NCBI RefSeq assembly: GCF_003049575.1
Contig: NZ_PYWI01000004.1
Coordinates: 124,001-188,000 of the forward strand
From: Lysinibacillus parviboronicapiens
Lineage (GTDB): Bacteria; Bacillota; Bacilli; Bacillales_A; Planococcaceae
DNA: 64,000 bases
Direction of reading: 5' to 3'
Below are positions 33,128 through 41,827 of the stretch, one piece after another. The notes under the pieces were generated by a model. The model was given only the letters and a program-made list of their open reading frames with translations. It was not told the DNA's origin and ran no database searches. Each line of letters begins with the position of its first letter. The stretch's first letter is position 1. Made by a program: the position numbers and the translations under genes.

Positions 33128-33498
33128 AAGTAATACCCCCTGCGATTAATCTCTACTTTTTAATACGAATAAAAAATAAAAAAGTTTCATTTATTCAAGT
33201 CTTACAAAATATGTGACATTTACTGGATGGGAATTATCAATATACCTCAATTGCCAGCTGTCATGCTTAACGAATGCATATCTTGAAAAATCTGTCGATG
33301 TTCATTCTGTAAAGCCGCAATATGCTACCAAAAGAGCAACCGATTATCCCCTTTCCTTAAATTATAGCTTGTTTGAAAATGAAATACGACTGAATTGTCG
33401 AAAAACCTCACATAGACTTCGATTTCTGTTTAGCGGTTGATGCAAATGCCTAGATATAACGCCAAAGAGCAGCCAGCTAAAGCGGCTGCTCTACTACA
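33128..33498. other. Intergenic between natB and telA
   Basis: Non-coding. A short plus-strand frame at 33213-33440 lacks a ribosome site and protein-like composition. The natB terminator is at its left end of transcription (33466-33492). Confidence 0.4.
33466..33492 (-). terminator. Terminator after natB
   Basis: Perfect 9-bp stem AGAGCAGCC / GGCTGCTCT, six bases past the natB stop. Confidence 0.65.
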
Positions 33499-34743
33499 TC
33501 ATGTTGTCACTTTTAACACGGTTTTAATTTTTTGAATAACGCCACCTGTACTATATGTCAGCACACTGCGCTTGTAGAAGGATAAGCTAAATAAGTAAGC
33601 CACAATAATAGTTAGCACAAGAATCCCAAGCGAAAATAGTGGTTGCATAACACCAATATCAGTGGCACCAATACGCATTGGCATGACCATACCAGAGGTA
33701 AATGGAATATAAGAGAAAATCTTAATAACGATTGTATCTGGATTGCCAATTCCAGATAACATGACGTAGAAGCCAATTAACGTAATCATCATTGCCGGCA
33801 TAAGTACTTGGCCTGCTTCCTCTACCTTGGAAACTAAAGAACCAAATAATGCGCCAACAATTAAATAAAGAATAATCGTTAATAGTAAGAACAGGATTGC
33901 ATATAACACATAGCTTACAGATAATTCCTTGACAATGTCTCCTGCCATATCCCAAATAACGCCACCCTTGACGAATTTCGCATAGAGTAGGAAAACACCC
34001 GCAATAATTGCCATCTGTGTGAATGCTAGTAGCAGTACACCAGCAATTTTAGCTTTAAAGTGGGTAGCAGGTTTCACACTTACTAAAAGCATTTCCATGG
34101 CACGTGAACCCTTTTCCGAGGCAATTTCAGTTGTAATCATTGATAGGAATGTGGAAATAAAGAAATAAATTAAAATACCAACAGCATAGGAAACCCATAG
34201 CCCTGATTGTTTTTCTTCCTCACTTTTACCACCAGATGTTTCTTCATTTAAGTTTTTATTGGTAATAGTCGTGTTTGCTGCCATGATTTGCGCTGCCTGC
34301 TCTGGAGATAGCGATAATTGCTGTACGGCATAATGTTGACCCGCGTACTGTAGTAACGAAGAAATCGTTGATTGATCGTTTAGTTTTAACGGCGTAAAGG
34401 TTGAAATTTCAGCATGTAATTGCCCATCTTTATCACTTATTTCAACAATTGCAGCTATTTCTTCGTCCTTCACTTTCTGCTCTAATACCTGTAAATTCGT
34501 TTCATCCTGAATAAACGCCATATCAGCATTTGAAATAAAGATGCCGCTTAAATCGGCTGATGTTTCATTGACAATGGCAATTTGCTGCGCTTCATCATTT
34601 CCTGTAAAGAGTTCTTTTATATCTGACCAAAAAATGGCTACTGACATACCTGCAACATATATGAGCGTCATCAAAATAAAAGATTTAGATTTTAATTTTG
34701 ACATGTATAACTGTTTCATCAATAAATTAAACTTCGACAACAT
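33499..34743 (-). CDS. natB: ABC-2 type Na+ efflux permease, NatB-like
   Basis: 414 residues. One N-terminal membrane helix, a large outside domain (about 45-180), then five to six C-terminal helices with TTEIASEKGSRAMEMLLVSV, the ABC-2 EKG motif. With NatA it should pump Na+ or another small substrate out, as B. subtilis NatAB does in exchange for uptake of other cations. Start ATG 34743 follows AAGGTAGGTGG and overlaps the natA end by 17 bp. Last gene of the PadR-DUF2812-natAB operon. Confidence 0.85.
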   Translation of the reverse strand: MLSKFNLLMKQLYMSKLKSKSFILMTLIYVAGMSVAIFWSDIKELFTGNDEAQQIAIVNETSADLSGIFISNADMAFIQDETNLQVLEQKVKDEEIAAIVEISDKDGQLHAEISTFTPLKLNDQSTISSLLQYAGQHYAVQQLSLSPEQAAQIMAANTTITNKNLNEETSGGKSEEEKQSGLWVSYAVGILIYFFISTFLSMITTEIASEKGSRAMEMLLVSVKPATHFKAKIAGVLLLAFTQMAIIAGVFLLYAKFVKGGVIWDMAGDIVKELSVSYVLYAILFLLLTIILYLIVGALFGSLVSKVEEAGQVLMPAMMITLIGFYVMLSGIGNPDTIVIKIFSYIPFTSGMVMPMRIGATDIGVMQPLFSLGILVLTIIVAYLFSLSFYKRSVLTYSTGGVIQKIKTVLKVTT

Positions 34744-35632
34744 TACCACCTACCTTATCTTTGAAGATTTCATCCAATGTTAAATAATCTAAGCTGAATT
34801 TTTCAATATATTTACCGTTTGATAGCTCGTCGAATATGCTTTGCGCGAAATGCTCTTCCTCTAGTGTAAGCACTGTTTGCTCTTTTTCCACACGCACGTC
34901 TTTGACACCTTCTAGTGCCAGTAACTGTGTAGTAGACCAATTTGTGCGCACTGACAGCTTTGTTTTACCATATTGTTTCTTTAAATCTAATAAACTACCT
35001 GTAAATAGCGAGACCCCTCGTTTCAATAGACAAAGATGATCACATAGTTCCTCTACATTATCCATTTGATGACTGGAGAATAAAATCGTCGTCCCTTGGT
35101 CCTTTAGCAGTAAAATCGCGTCTTTCAGCAAGTCTTTATTGACTGGATCAAGACCACTAAATGGTTCATCCAAAATTAAAAATTGTGGCTTATGGATAAA
35201 GCTTGCGATGAGCTGTACTTTTTGTTGGTTCCCTTTAGACAGTGTCTCCGCTTTATCTTTGCGTTTTTCTTCCAGTTCAAATCGACTAATCCAAAAATCG
35301 ATATCCTTTTTTAGCTCTGCCTTGTTCATACCGCGAAGTTCACCGAAAAAGTATAATTGCTCTTCGACCTTCATCGTAGGGAAAATTCCGCGTTCCTCCG
35401 GTAAATAACCTAGTACGTCACGGTTGATGCTATTAACAGGTTGACCATTCCATGAAATCGTACCAGAAGTTGTTTCCTGCAAATCTAGTATCATTCGAAA
35501 TGTCGTTGTTTTACCTGCACCATTTTGTCCAATCAGTCCAAAAATCTCACCTTTTTCAATGGTGAAATTCAAATTATCGACTGCTGTAAAATCCTTATAT
35601 TTCTTCGTGACATGTTGTAATTGTAATGTCAT
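34727..35632 (-). CDS. natA: ABC transporter ATP-binding protein, NatA-like
   Basis: 301 residues. Walker A GQNGAGKTT (about 37-45), signature LSKGNQQKVQ, Walker B FLILDEPFSGLDP and switch FSSHQMD are intact. The C-terminal 80 residues form the extra domain common to NatA-type ATPases (DUF4162). Partner of the overlapping natB gene. Ribosome site GGGAGGAAATAAG. It lies 13 bp after the third DUF2812 gene, so all are likely on one message controlled by the PadR protein. Confidence 0.88.
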   Translation of the reverse strand: MTLQLQHVTKKYKDFTAVDNLNFTIEKGEIFGLIGQNGAGKTTTFRMILDLQETTSGTISWNGQPVNSINRDVLGYLPEERGIFPTMKVEEQLYFFGELRGMNKAELKKDIDFWISRFELEEKRKDKAETLSKGNQQKVQLIASFIHKPQFLILDEPFSGLDPVNKDLLKDAILLLKDQGTTILFSSHQMDNVEELCDHLCLLKRGVSLFTGSLLDLKKQYGKTKLSVRTNWSTTQLLALEGVKDVRVEKEQTVLTLEEEHFAQSIFDELSNGKYIEKFSLDYLTLDEIFKDKVGGNVVEV

Positions 35633-35644
35633 CTTATTTCCTCC

Positions 35645-36175
35645 CTACCCTTCAAATATATGTAATGCTTGCTCTAATCGTTTTTTACGTTTAACAATTT
35701 TAAAAATGGGTACCCACAATAACATTGAAGCGATAATGTTGAAAAATCCCAGACACGTGTTCAATAAACTTTGTGATGATCCCGTGATGCCAAGAGTAAT
35801 ATTTAAAATGCCCATGACAACATTTAAGAGTGCTAATGGTATAAAAAGACGGTTCATCGACTTTAAAGAATTAATTTTAGAGGGAGCATCTGAAAATAAT
35901 TCAAATGGACCATCTACAGCTTTCTTTCGATAATAAGCCCAGCCTGCAAATTTTGAGACACATTCAATATTCATCGACTGTAAAAAATCAAAATAATCCT
36001 GCGTTCTGCCGTTGATCCATTCATTGCGGTAGATGTATTGACCTGATTCGCCTTGTTCAAATACAAAATAGCCCAAATATGTTTTCTGTAGATGCCAGCC
36101 CTGTGCCGCCATGTCATTGACCCACGCTTCTTCCTTTTCATAGTCCATAAAAAAGCGGTATGTTCTCCTTTTCAT
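35645..36175 (-). CDS. DUF2812 membrane protein, third paralogue
   Basis: 176 residues. Cytoplasmic N-terminal DUF2812 domain (EKEEAWVNDMAAQGWHLQKT, then FEQGESGQYIYRNE and DGPFELFSD) and two membrane helices near 115-160. One of three tandem paralogues between the PadR and natAB genes. DUF2812 proteins are usually next to PadR regulators; some resemble sensors or membrane partners of the regulator, but no function is proven. The start follows GAGAGGGATTAT. Confidence 0.85.
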   Translation of the reverse strand: MKRRTYRFFMDYEKEEAWVNDMAAQGWHLQKTYLGYFVFEQGESGQYIYRNEWINGRTQDYFDFLQSMNIECVSKFAGWAYYRKKAVDGPFELFSDAPSKINSLKSMNRLFIPLALLNVVMGILNITLGITGSSQSLLNTCLGFFNIIASMLLWVPIFKIVKRKKRLEQALHIFEG

Positions 36176-36187
36176 ATAATCCCTCTC

Positions 36188-36727
36188 TTAATCTTCAAAA
36201 ATATGAGCATGCATTTGCAATTTCTTTTTTCGTTTAGTATTTCTTTGAATTTCTACGTAAAGTAAAGCGATCATCAACACATTTAACGAGCTAGCCCATA
36301 GGATTTCTTGGTGAATTTCATGGTGAAGAAGTGGTAGGACAATATTATTTAACAGCACAAGTATGTTCACTACAGCCGCGAACAGAAACAGTGTATTTAA
36401 ACGTGCCAAATATTTGATTTTTTCTAATTTCCCGGAAAATATTTCAAATGGTCCATCCTCACGTCTTTTCCGAAAGTACGCCCATACACCAAATGAATGA
36501 ATACATTCTACCCCCATGGACGCTAAAAACTCATAATAATCTTTCTTCCGTTTTATCACCATTTCGTTACGATAAATGAATTCACTTGGATTTCCCTGTT
36601 CAAATATATAAATAAATGGCCAGAACTTCTTTAAATGCCAACCTGTTTCAGCCATTGTGTTGACCCATTTTTCCTCATGTTCATGATCGATATAAAAGCG
36701 AAATTTAACTCGTTTCAAAAGAATCAC
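36188..36727 (-). CDS. DUF2812 membrane protein, second paralogue
   Basis: 179 residues, same plan as its neighbours: EHEEKWVNTMAETGWHLKKF, FEQGNPSEFIYRNE, DGPFEIFSG, then two membrane helices and a basic KRKKKLQMHAHIFED tail. The W-x6-GWHL core is conserved in all three. Thirteen bases separate it from the next gene. I start it at ATG 36727 after GAGGTGATTCTT; MKRVKFRFYID a few codons on is an alternative. The function is unknown. Confidence 0.82.
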   Translation of the reverse strand: MILLKRVKFRFYIDHEHEEKWVNTMAETGWHLKKFWPFIYIFEQGNPSEFIYRNEMVIKRKKDYYEFLASMGVECIHSFGVWAYFRKRREDGPFEIFSGKLEKIKYLARLNTLFLFAAVVNILVLLNNIVLPLLHHEIHQEILWASSLNVLMIALLYVEIQRNTKRKKKLQMHAHIFED

Positions 36728-36733
36728 CTCACT

Positions 36734-37279
36734 CTAGTCTGTAAACACATCAAGATCCCTCTTTAATTGTTTGCGCAATCGAACTAGCCTGAAAAAAGGT
36801 ATGATAAGTAACAACACGATCAGGACATTAGCTATATTTACTGTGAGTCCAAGCCAATCTGTAGCCGGCCCTGAAAAGTCTCCGCTTAGCCCTGTGATGC
36901 CAAATACCAAATTAAGTAGCAGGAGCGACAAGAGCAGTGTCATTTTTTTAGACAGATTACTGATTTTGGTTTTCTTGTCCGTATAAAGTTCAAACGGTCC
37001 TTCACTTGCAGATTTTCTGAAAAATACGATATTGCCTGAGCGATCGACCAACTCTATGCCAGCGGCTTGCAGAAATTCTAGGTAATCGTCCTCGTACGGT
37101 GCAGCAAGTCTCTCTATTTCATCATGTCGATAAATATAGCTTCCTTTTTCGCCACGCTCAAATGTAAAACGTGTCCATGTGAATTTTTGCAGATGCCATC
37201 CTTGAAGAGCCATATCATTGATCCATTTCTCTATATCATATGGGTTAACGCCCCACCGATATTTATGCATCTTACCCAT
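36734..37279 (-). CDS. DUF2812 membrane protein, first paralogue
   Basis: 181 residues: DIEKWINDMALQGWHLQKFT, FERGEKGSYIYRHDE and EGPFELYTD in the cytoplasmic domain, then two membrane helices. It overlaps the end of the PadR gene by 8 bp (PadR stop at 37272), so translation is coupled to the regulator. Of the three paralogues it has the longest linker after YIYRHDE. Predicted to work with the PadR protein or the NatAB pump; this is inference from position. Confidence 0.85.
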   Translation of the reverse strand: MGKMHKYRWGVNPYDIEKWINDMALQGWHLQKFTWTRFTFERGEKGSYIYRHDEIERLAAPYEDDYLEFLQAAGIELVDRSGNIVFFRKSASEGPFELYTDKKTKISNLSKKMTLLLSLLLLNLVFGITGLSGDFSGPATDWLGLTVNIANVLIVLLLIIPFFRLVRLRKQLKRDLDVFTD

Positions 37280-37586
37280 CTCCTTTCGTTATACGGATGC
37301 CATTGTCAAAAAGTTCCCTTAATCTTAAAATTTCGTATTCCACAATTTTTTTTCCATTTGTAGTTATGATGTACTCCTTTTTACGTCCATCCCCGTCTAA
37401 TGCCTCAATCCACTCTCGTTCCAGCAAAGTTTTAATAGCGCCATAAATTGTGCCAGCTCCAAGCCGCACACGCCCCTTACTCATCTCCTCGACCAGTTGC
37501 ATTATGCCGTAGCCATGACGCGCCTCAAATAATGCCAATAAAATATAATAAACGCCCTCTGTTAACGGCGGATGATCTTGTGTCAT
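37272..37586 (-). CDS. PadR family transcriptional regulator
   Basis: 104 residues, a PadR winged helix: LTEGVYYILLALFEARHGYG (start of the fold), then GRVRLGAGTIYGAIKTLLER (recognition helix region) and a DGRKKEYIITTNGKKIVEYE wing. Short PadR type without the long C-terminal dimer domain. First gene of the operon with three DUF2812 genes and natAB. Its start is 28 bp downstream of a 23-bp palindrome that covers the predicted transcription start, so it should repress its own operon. Confidence 0.9.
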   Translation of the reverse strand: MTQDHPPLTEGVYYILLALFEARHGYGIMQLVEEMSKGRVRLGAGTIYGAIKTLLEREWIEALDGDGRKKEYIITTNGKKIVEYEILRLRELFDNGIRITKGDG

Positions 37587-37613
37587 AAAAAAACCCCCTC
37601 TATATCGTCATTC

Positions 37614-37636
37614 AATATATCGACTGACGATATATT
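37614..37636. promoter_or_regulatory. PadR operator: 23-bp palindrome
   Basis: Arms AATATATCG and CGATATATT around ACTGA; perfect 9-bp inverted repeat. It covers the expected transcription start of the PadR operon. Extra CGATATA half-sites flank it on both sides. Confidence 0.75.
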
Positions 37637-37639
37637 TAA

Positions 37640-37668
37640 AATATATCAGCAGCCGATATAGTTGTCAA
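37640..37668 (-). promoter_or_regulatory. Sigma-A promoter of the PadR operon
   Basis: On the minus strand TTGACA (37668-37663), a 17-bp spacer, then TATATT (37645-37640). A near-consensus promoter that reads into the palindromic operator and the PadR gene. Confidence 0.75.
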
Positions 37669-37744
37669 CGACAAATCACATTCCACAGAAGACCATCAAG
37701 CGTAACGCCGGCCGTTCTATCCGTCACTTCAGTGTCAGCGCAAT

Positions 37745-37778
37745 AAAAAAAGCCATCCATTTACTTTAATGGACAGCT
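37745..37778 (-). terminator. Terminator after DUF4275-like gene
   Basis: AGCTGTCCAT / ATGGATGGCT on the minus strand followed by T7. Confidence 0.7.
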
Positions 37779-37791
37779 AGTGACGTAGCTA

Positions 37792-38295
37792 TTATGCATT
37801 TATGTTGTAAAAATAAGGACCACATTGCTCCTCATGCGTATGTACATATGTCCAAGTAAAATCTCGATTAACAATATAAATATCTTGCTGTGAATCGAAA
37901 TCTGCTGCAACGACATGTTGCGCAGCACTAAATTGAAGCACATTCGGCATACATTGATACAGCACAAATAATTCGTCCTTCGCTACATCATCAAACGCTT
38001 TACGTGCCTCGTCTCTTTTTAGGCAAGCTTGTTGTTCATAGCTAAAAATATGCCACTTAAACTGCTCGTAAAAAATACTTTGCCTTGTTTCCTCATTTAT
38101 ATTTTTGGCGAAAATACTGTCCCATGCCGTATGAATCGCTTGAGGTTCTTCACATGCTGAGATGATGACACCTTTGTCGGTGAAACGCTTGCGAAACAAA
38201 TAATCCTCCTCAATATCTTGTAATAAATAATGAATTTTCTCCAATTCCTCTTGCGGTAAGCTATCTAAAATATGATTAATTATTTCTCGTACCAT
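37792..38295 (-). CDS. Hypothetical protein, DUF4275-like
   Basis: 167 residues, soluble. It has a mixed helical N-terminus (HILDSLPQEELEKIHYLLQD), then HTAWDSIFAKNI, FKWHIFSYEQ and VLYQCMPNVLQF, and ends with DFTWTYVHTHEEQCGPYF. The W-D-x-F and FSYE blocks resemble DUF4275 proteins of Bacilli, which have no known function; the DUF assignment is moderate. Ribosome site GAGGTAAACA. Monocistronic with its own terminator. Confidence 0.6.
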   Translation of the reverse strand: MVREIINHILDSLPQEELEKIHYLLQDIEEDYLFRKRFTDKGVIISACEEPQAIHTAWDSIFAKNINEETRQSIFYEQFKWHIFSYEQQACLKRDEARKAFDDVAKDELFVLYQCMPNVLQFSAAQHVVAADFDSQQDIYIVNRDFTWTYVHTHEEQCGPYFYNINA

Positions 38296-38421
38296 TGTTT
38301 ACCTCCTCTGTGATATACACAATTATAGCAAAATTAAAGCCTCGAACTAATGTTACCTCGGGATCCCATAAATAATCTTCATGCTGTCGGTCATCGTGAA
38401 AGCCTCATAAGGCGTCATGCT

Positions 38422-38991
38422 TTATGGTTTGAATTTTAAAATGGTGACGAGCTGCTCGTTTAAAGTGCTAACACTTTCCGTAAAATCATGACGATACCAC
38501 TCAAGAATTATGCCGATAATGGCATTTGCCTGATAAGCACTATAAAAATCTAAGGAAAGTCCAGTGTTTTTGTTTTGAGCTAAATCTCTTTTTAACAGCG
38601 CTTGGATTTCATCAAATAACATGTAATAGTATGTGAGTGGCACATTTTTCGAAAAAACAATGCGATAAAACATTTTAAAGCGCTCGATATGGTGGAAAAT
38701 CCGCACTGTATTTGGATCGAGTTCGTCTTTATTAAAATTTGTAACTGCACGGTATGGCTCCTCATAGGAATTATTTAAATCCGCCATAATTTCCTGAAAG
38801 TATTCCTCAAACAGCTTTTCTTTCTGTTCGTAATGTAAGTAAAATGTACCTCTATTCACCTTCGCTTCACGGCAAATTTCAGCGATTGAAATACTTTCTA
38901 AAGGTTTTTCACTTAACAATGTTAGCAATGCATTATGGAGAGCTTGCTTCGTTTTTACTACACGTAAATCGTTCCTGTTCAAATTTTTCAC
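38422..38991 (-). CDS. TetR/AcrR family regulator
   Basis: 189 residues. N-terminal HTH (about 8-58) with SISIAEICREAKVNRGTFYL and HYEQKEKLFEEYF; the C-terminal domain is of the TetR_C_7/DhaS type (NAIIGIILEWYRHDFTES). Divergent from an SDR gene 221 bp away; TGAACA half-sites lie in the space between, so it probably represses the SDR gene and itself. Start follows GGAGGTGAAAAATTTG. The inducer is unknown. Confidence 0.88.
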   Translation of the reverse strand: MKNLNRNDLRVVKTKQALHNALLTLLSEKPLESISIAEICREAKVNRGTFYLHYEQKEKLFEEYFQEIMADLNNSYEEPYRAVTNFNKDELDPNTVRIFHHIERFKMFYRIVFSKNVPLTYYYMLFDEIQALLKRDLAQNKNTGLSLDFYSAYQANAIIGIILEWYRHDFTESVSTLNEQLVTILKFKP

Positions 38992-39087
38992 CTCCTACTT
39001 AACAGATTTGCCAGATGTGTTGATTATTGAACAGTTCTCTGATTTCTGCATATTGAAATCGCTTACAATTCTATTATATTATTTTAA

Positions 39088-39101
39088 TGAACACATGTTC
39101 A
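39088..39101. promoter_or_regulatory. Candidate TetR operator between TetR and SDR genes
   Basis: TGAACACATGTTCA, a 6-bp inverted repeat TGAACA/TGTTCA. A further TTGAACA half-site is at about 39028. Placed between the divergent TetR and SDR genes. Confidence 0.5.
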
Positions 39102-39212
39102 ATACATAATCTGATAATTGCGTGCTAACGCATCCATTGAGTCAGGTTAAGCATCTCGTGTATAGCATGGTATCGCAAGGGTTAAATTGATAATAATAGG
39201 AGGTCTTTCGAA

Positions 39213-39971
39213 ATGAGATTAGAAGGCAAAGTAGCAATCGTTACAGGTGCAGCTTCAGGTATGGGGAAAGCAATTGCGGAAGGTTATGCAAAAGAAGGCG
39301 CAAAAGTCGTTGTATCAGATTTGAATTTAGACGGTGCGCAGGCAGTTGTTGATGGCATTCAAGCAGCTGGCGGCACTGCTACTGCAATACAAACAAACGT
39401 TGCTTCAACAGAAGACCTACAACGTTTATTTGATGAAACGAAAAATACTTATGGGCAATTAGATATTTTAGTAAATAATGCCGGCATTATGGATGGAATG
39501 GAACCTGTAGGTGAAATTTCAGACGAACGTTGGGACAAAGTGTTTGCTGTAAACACAACAGCGGTTATGCGTTCTATGCGTTTAGCAACAGATATTTTCC
39601 TAGCACAAGGCCATGGTGTCTTTGTCAATAATATTTCTGCTGGTGGTCTTTATGGGGCACGTGCAGGAGCTGCCTACACAGCTTCCAAACATGCCGTTGT
39701 GGGTTTGACAAAAAACACAGCGTTTATGTATGCAGATAAAAACATTCGTTGTAATGGCATTGCACCAGGTGCTGTTATCACAAACATTGCCTCAACAATG
39801 ACAAATATGAGTGAAGTCGGCGCGGCTCGTCAATCACTTGGTTTAGGGATTAATCCACGTGCTGGACAGCCAGAGGAAATTGCACAGCTTGCTATTTTCT
39901 TAGGATCCGATGAAGCAAGCTTTGTGAACGGCCAAGTAATTGCCGTTGATGGTGGTTGGACAGCTTACTAA
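39213..39971 (+). CDS. Short-chain dehydrogenase/reductase (SDR)
   Basis: 252-residue classical SDR using NAD(P)H. Cofactor motif TGAASGMG (11-18), NNAG (88-91), and catalytic Ser142, Tyr155 and Lys159 (YTASK). The acidic residue after strand 2 (SDLN) suggests NAD rather than NADP. The substrate is unknown; it resembles glucose-dehydrogenase/3-oxoacyl reductase-like oxidoreductases. Start follows AGGAGGTCTTTCGAA. Divergent from a TetR regulator that probably controls it, and ends at a strong terminator. Confidence 0.92.
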   Translation: MRLEGKVAIVTGAASGMGKAIAEGYAKEGAKVVVSDLNLDGAQAVVDGIQAAGGTATAIQTNVASTEDLQRLFDETKNTYGQLDILVNNAGIMDGMEPVGEISDERWDKVFAVNTTAVMRSMRLATDIFLAQGHGVFVNNISAGGLYGARAGAAYTASKHAVVGLTKNTAFMYADKNIRCNGIAPGAVITNIASTMTNMSEVGAARQSLGLGINPRAGQPEEIAQLAIFLGSDEASFVNGQVIAVDGGWTAY

Positions 39972-39978
39972 TCATGGA

Positions 39979-40022
39979 AAAAGCACGCCCCTAGTTATGT
40001 TTCCTAGGCGCGTGCCTTTTTT
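39979..40022. terminator. Bidirectional terminator between SDR and BrnQ genes
   Basis: GCACGCcCCTAG / CTAGGcGCGTGC with A5 on one side and T6 on the other, between convergent genes. Confidence 0.85.
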
Positions 40023-41368
40023 CATATTTTTCCCAGGTGCCTGGCACCCATTACAGACCCGATTAGTGCACCGACTAGCGCCGGTAAAATCCACCCTAAA
40101 CCAATATCATAAAAAGGTAAAAAATCAGCGTACAACTGCGTGACAGCATCCAACACACCGATTTTCGCTGCAGGAACACTATCAGCTAACGCTTTGTAGC
40201 CATCAATGATACTAATGAAAAATGTAAAGAACATGGCAGTTGCATAAACCGTTTGCTTATTTTTAAATAATGAAGAACTTAATGCAAGTAAGATGAGTAC
40301 AATCGCAAGTGGATATAAGAACATCAGCACTGGAATCGCAAATTTAATAATATTAGTTAAACCAAAATTGGCGATTACAAATGACACAAGACACAAAATG
40401 AAGACAAACCATTTGTAGCTGACTTTCGGAAACACTTCGTGGAAAAACTCACTACAAGAAGTGATGAGGCCAATACTCGTTTTTAAACACGCCAGCACAA
40501 TAATAATCGCCAACAATATAGCACCGAATGAACCGAAATAATGCTTAGCGACCGCTGCAAATATTAAGCCACCATTATCAAGGGTGCCGATTGCTTCAAT
40601 ACTCGATGCACCCATATACGTAATTAATCCATATATCAGCATCATTAACGCCATGGCAAAAATACCAGATTTCCAAGTAGCCTTCGCAATTTCTTTTCGA
40701 TCCGTAATACCCGATCTTTTAATGGCATTGATCACAACTATCCCGAATGCCAACGACGCCAGCGCATCCATTGTGTTATAGCCCTCTTTAAAGCCGGTCA
40801 TAAAGGCTGAATCAATATAGTCGCCCATTGGCTCTTTGAAATGGCCCATTGGTGAGAAAATACTTGTCATGATTAACAGGAATAAGAAGATTAAAAAGGC
40901 AGGTGTTAAATACTTTCCGATGTAATCCATAATTTTCGCAGGATTTAATGAGAAGTAATAGACAATTGCAAAAAATACAAAGCTAAATAAGCCTAGTAAC
41001 AGCGTTGTATGTGCTGGTTGAATAAATGGTTCAAAGCCTACAACAAATGGCACTGTTGCTGTACGTGGAATGGCGAAAAAAGGACCAATTGTTAAATACA
41101 GTGCCAATGAAAAAATAACGCCAAATAATGGGTGGATACGGCTCGCTAAATCACGCAGTCCGTTACTTCCCGATAAACCAATCGCTAAAATCCCCAAAAA
41201 TGGTAAACCGATGGCGGTAACTAGAAAGCCAATGAGCGCAAACCAAAAGTTTGTCCCCGCTAACTGCCCAAGCTGGATTGGAAAAATGAGATTCCCCGCT
41301 CCGAAATACAGCCCAAATAGCATCGTGCCAATGACTGCATAAGTAGAAAAAGGTATTTTATTTTGCAT
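40022..41368 (-). CDS. brnQ: Branched-chain amino acid carrier BrnQ
   Basis: 448 residues with about twelve membrane helices. The start FSTYAVIGTMLFGLYFGAGN and GLPFLGILAIGLSGSNGLRD, and the family block GYNTMDALASLAFGIVVI, are those of the LIVCS family, which imports Leu, Ile and Val with Na+ or H+. No T-box or CodY-type box was recognised upstream. Ribosome site AAGGAGCGCATCAATT. Stands alone between terminators. Confidence 0.93.
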   Translation of the reverse strand: MQNKIPFSTYAVIGTMLFGLYFGAGNLIFPIQLGQLAGTNFWFALIGFLVTAIGLPFLGILAIGLSGSNGLRDLASRIHPLFGVIFSLALYLTIGPFFAIPRTATVPFVVGFEPFIQPAHTTLLLGLFSFVFFAIVYYFSLNPAKIMDYIGKYLTPAFLIFLFLLIMTSIFSPMGHFKEPMGDYIDSAFMTGFKEGYNTMDALASLAFGIVVINAIKRSGITDRKEIAKATWKSGIFAMALMMLIYGLITYMGASSIEAIGTLDNGGLIFAAVAKHYFGSFGAILLAIIIVLACLKTSIGLITSCSEFFHEVFPKVSYKWFVFILCLVSFVIANFGLTNIIKFAIPVLMFLYPLAIVLILLALSSSLFKNKQTVYATAMFFTFFISIIDGYKALADSVPAAKIGVLDAVTQLYADFLPFYDIGLGWILPALVGALIGSVMGARHLGKI

Positions 41369-41827
41369 AATTGATGCGCTCCTTCAATGTGTTGACTATA
41401 GCAAATGATTTACACGAGGATGATTCTTCACTACAATTCCACAATGGTATCAGGCATTTATTATAAAAACAATAGTTTTTTCTTAGATTATTGCTAATTG
41501 TACAAATACGAACGGATAAACGATTCAATTAGTTAAATATCGGAAAAATCAGGCAAAATAATGAAGCAACTCCTTGTTGGATGCGGTATACAACTTGCAT
41601 ACGCAGCATCCTAAATCGCTATCCAACTGTTCAATATATATCCATTAACACCAAAAATAGTTTGGTCAAATAATATATCGATAAAACAATAGCACTTACA
41701 AAGATAGGGCTTTATTAAATTTGATGTCATACAAAACTTTCCTCCATTTGTCCTTGTCATTAAATATAGCCTTACAAATAAAAAAGATGGATTATGAAAA
41801 AATTCATAATCCATCTACAGATTGATT
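41369..41827. other. Intergenic, no gene seen
   Basis: About 460 bp, AT-rich. A 67-codon minus-strand frame (41611-41814) overlaps the carboxylesterase terminator and has no ribosome site. Otherwise empty as far as I can see. Confidence 0.45.
41785..41816 (-). terminator. Terminator after carboxylesterase gene
   Basis: Perfect 14-bp stem AGATGGATTATGAA / TTCATAATCCATCT with a four-base loop and a T run on the minus strand. Confidence 0.9.

Noticed and set aside
33213-33440. 75-codon plus-strand frame
   Set aside because: No ribosome site and no protein-like pattern; it lies between two minus-strand genes.
41611-41814. 67-codon minus-strand frame
   Set aside because: Overlaps the carboxylesterase terminator and lacks a ribosome site.
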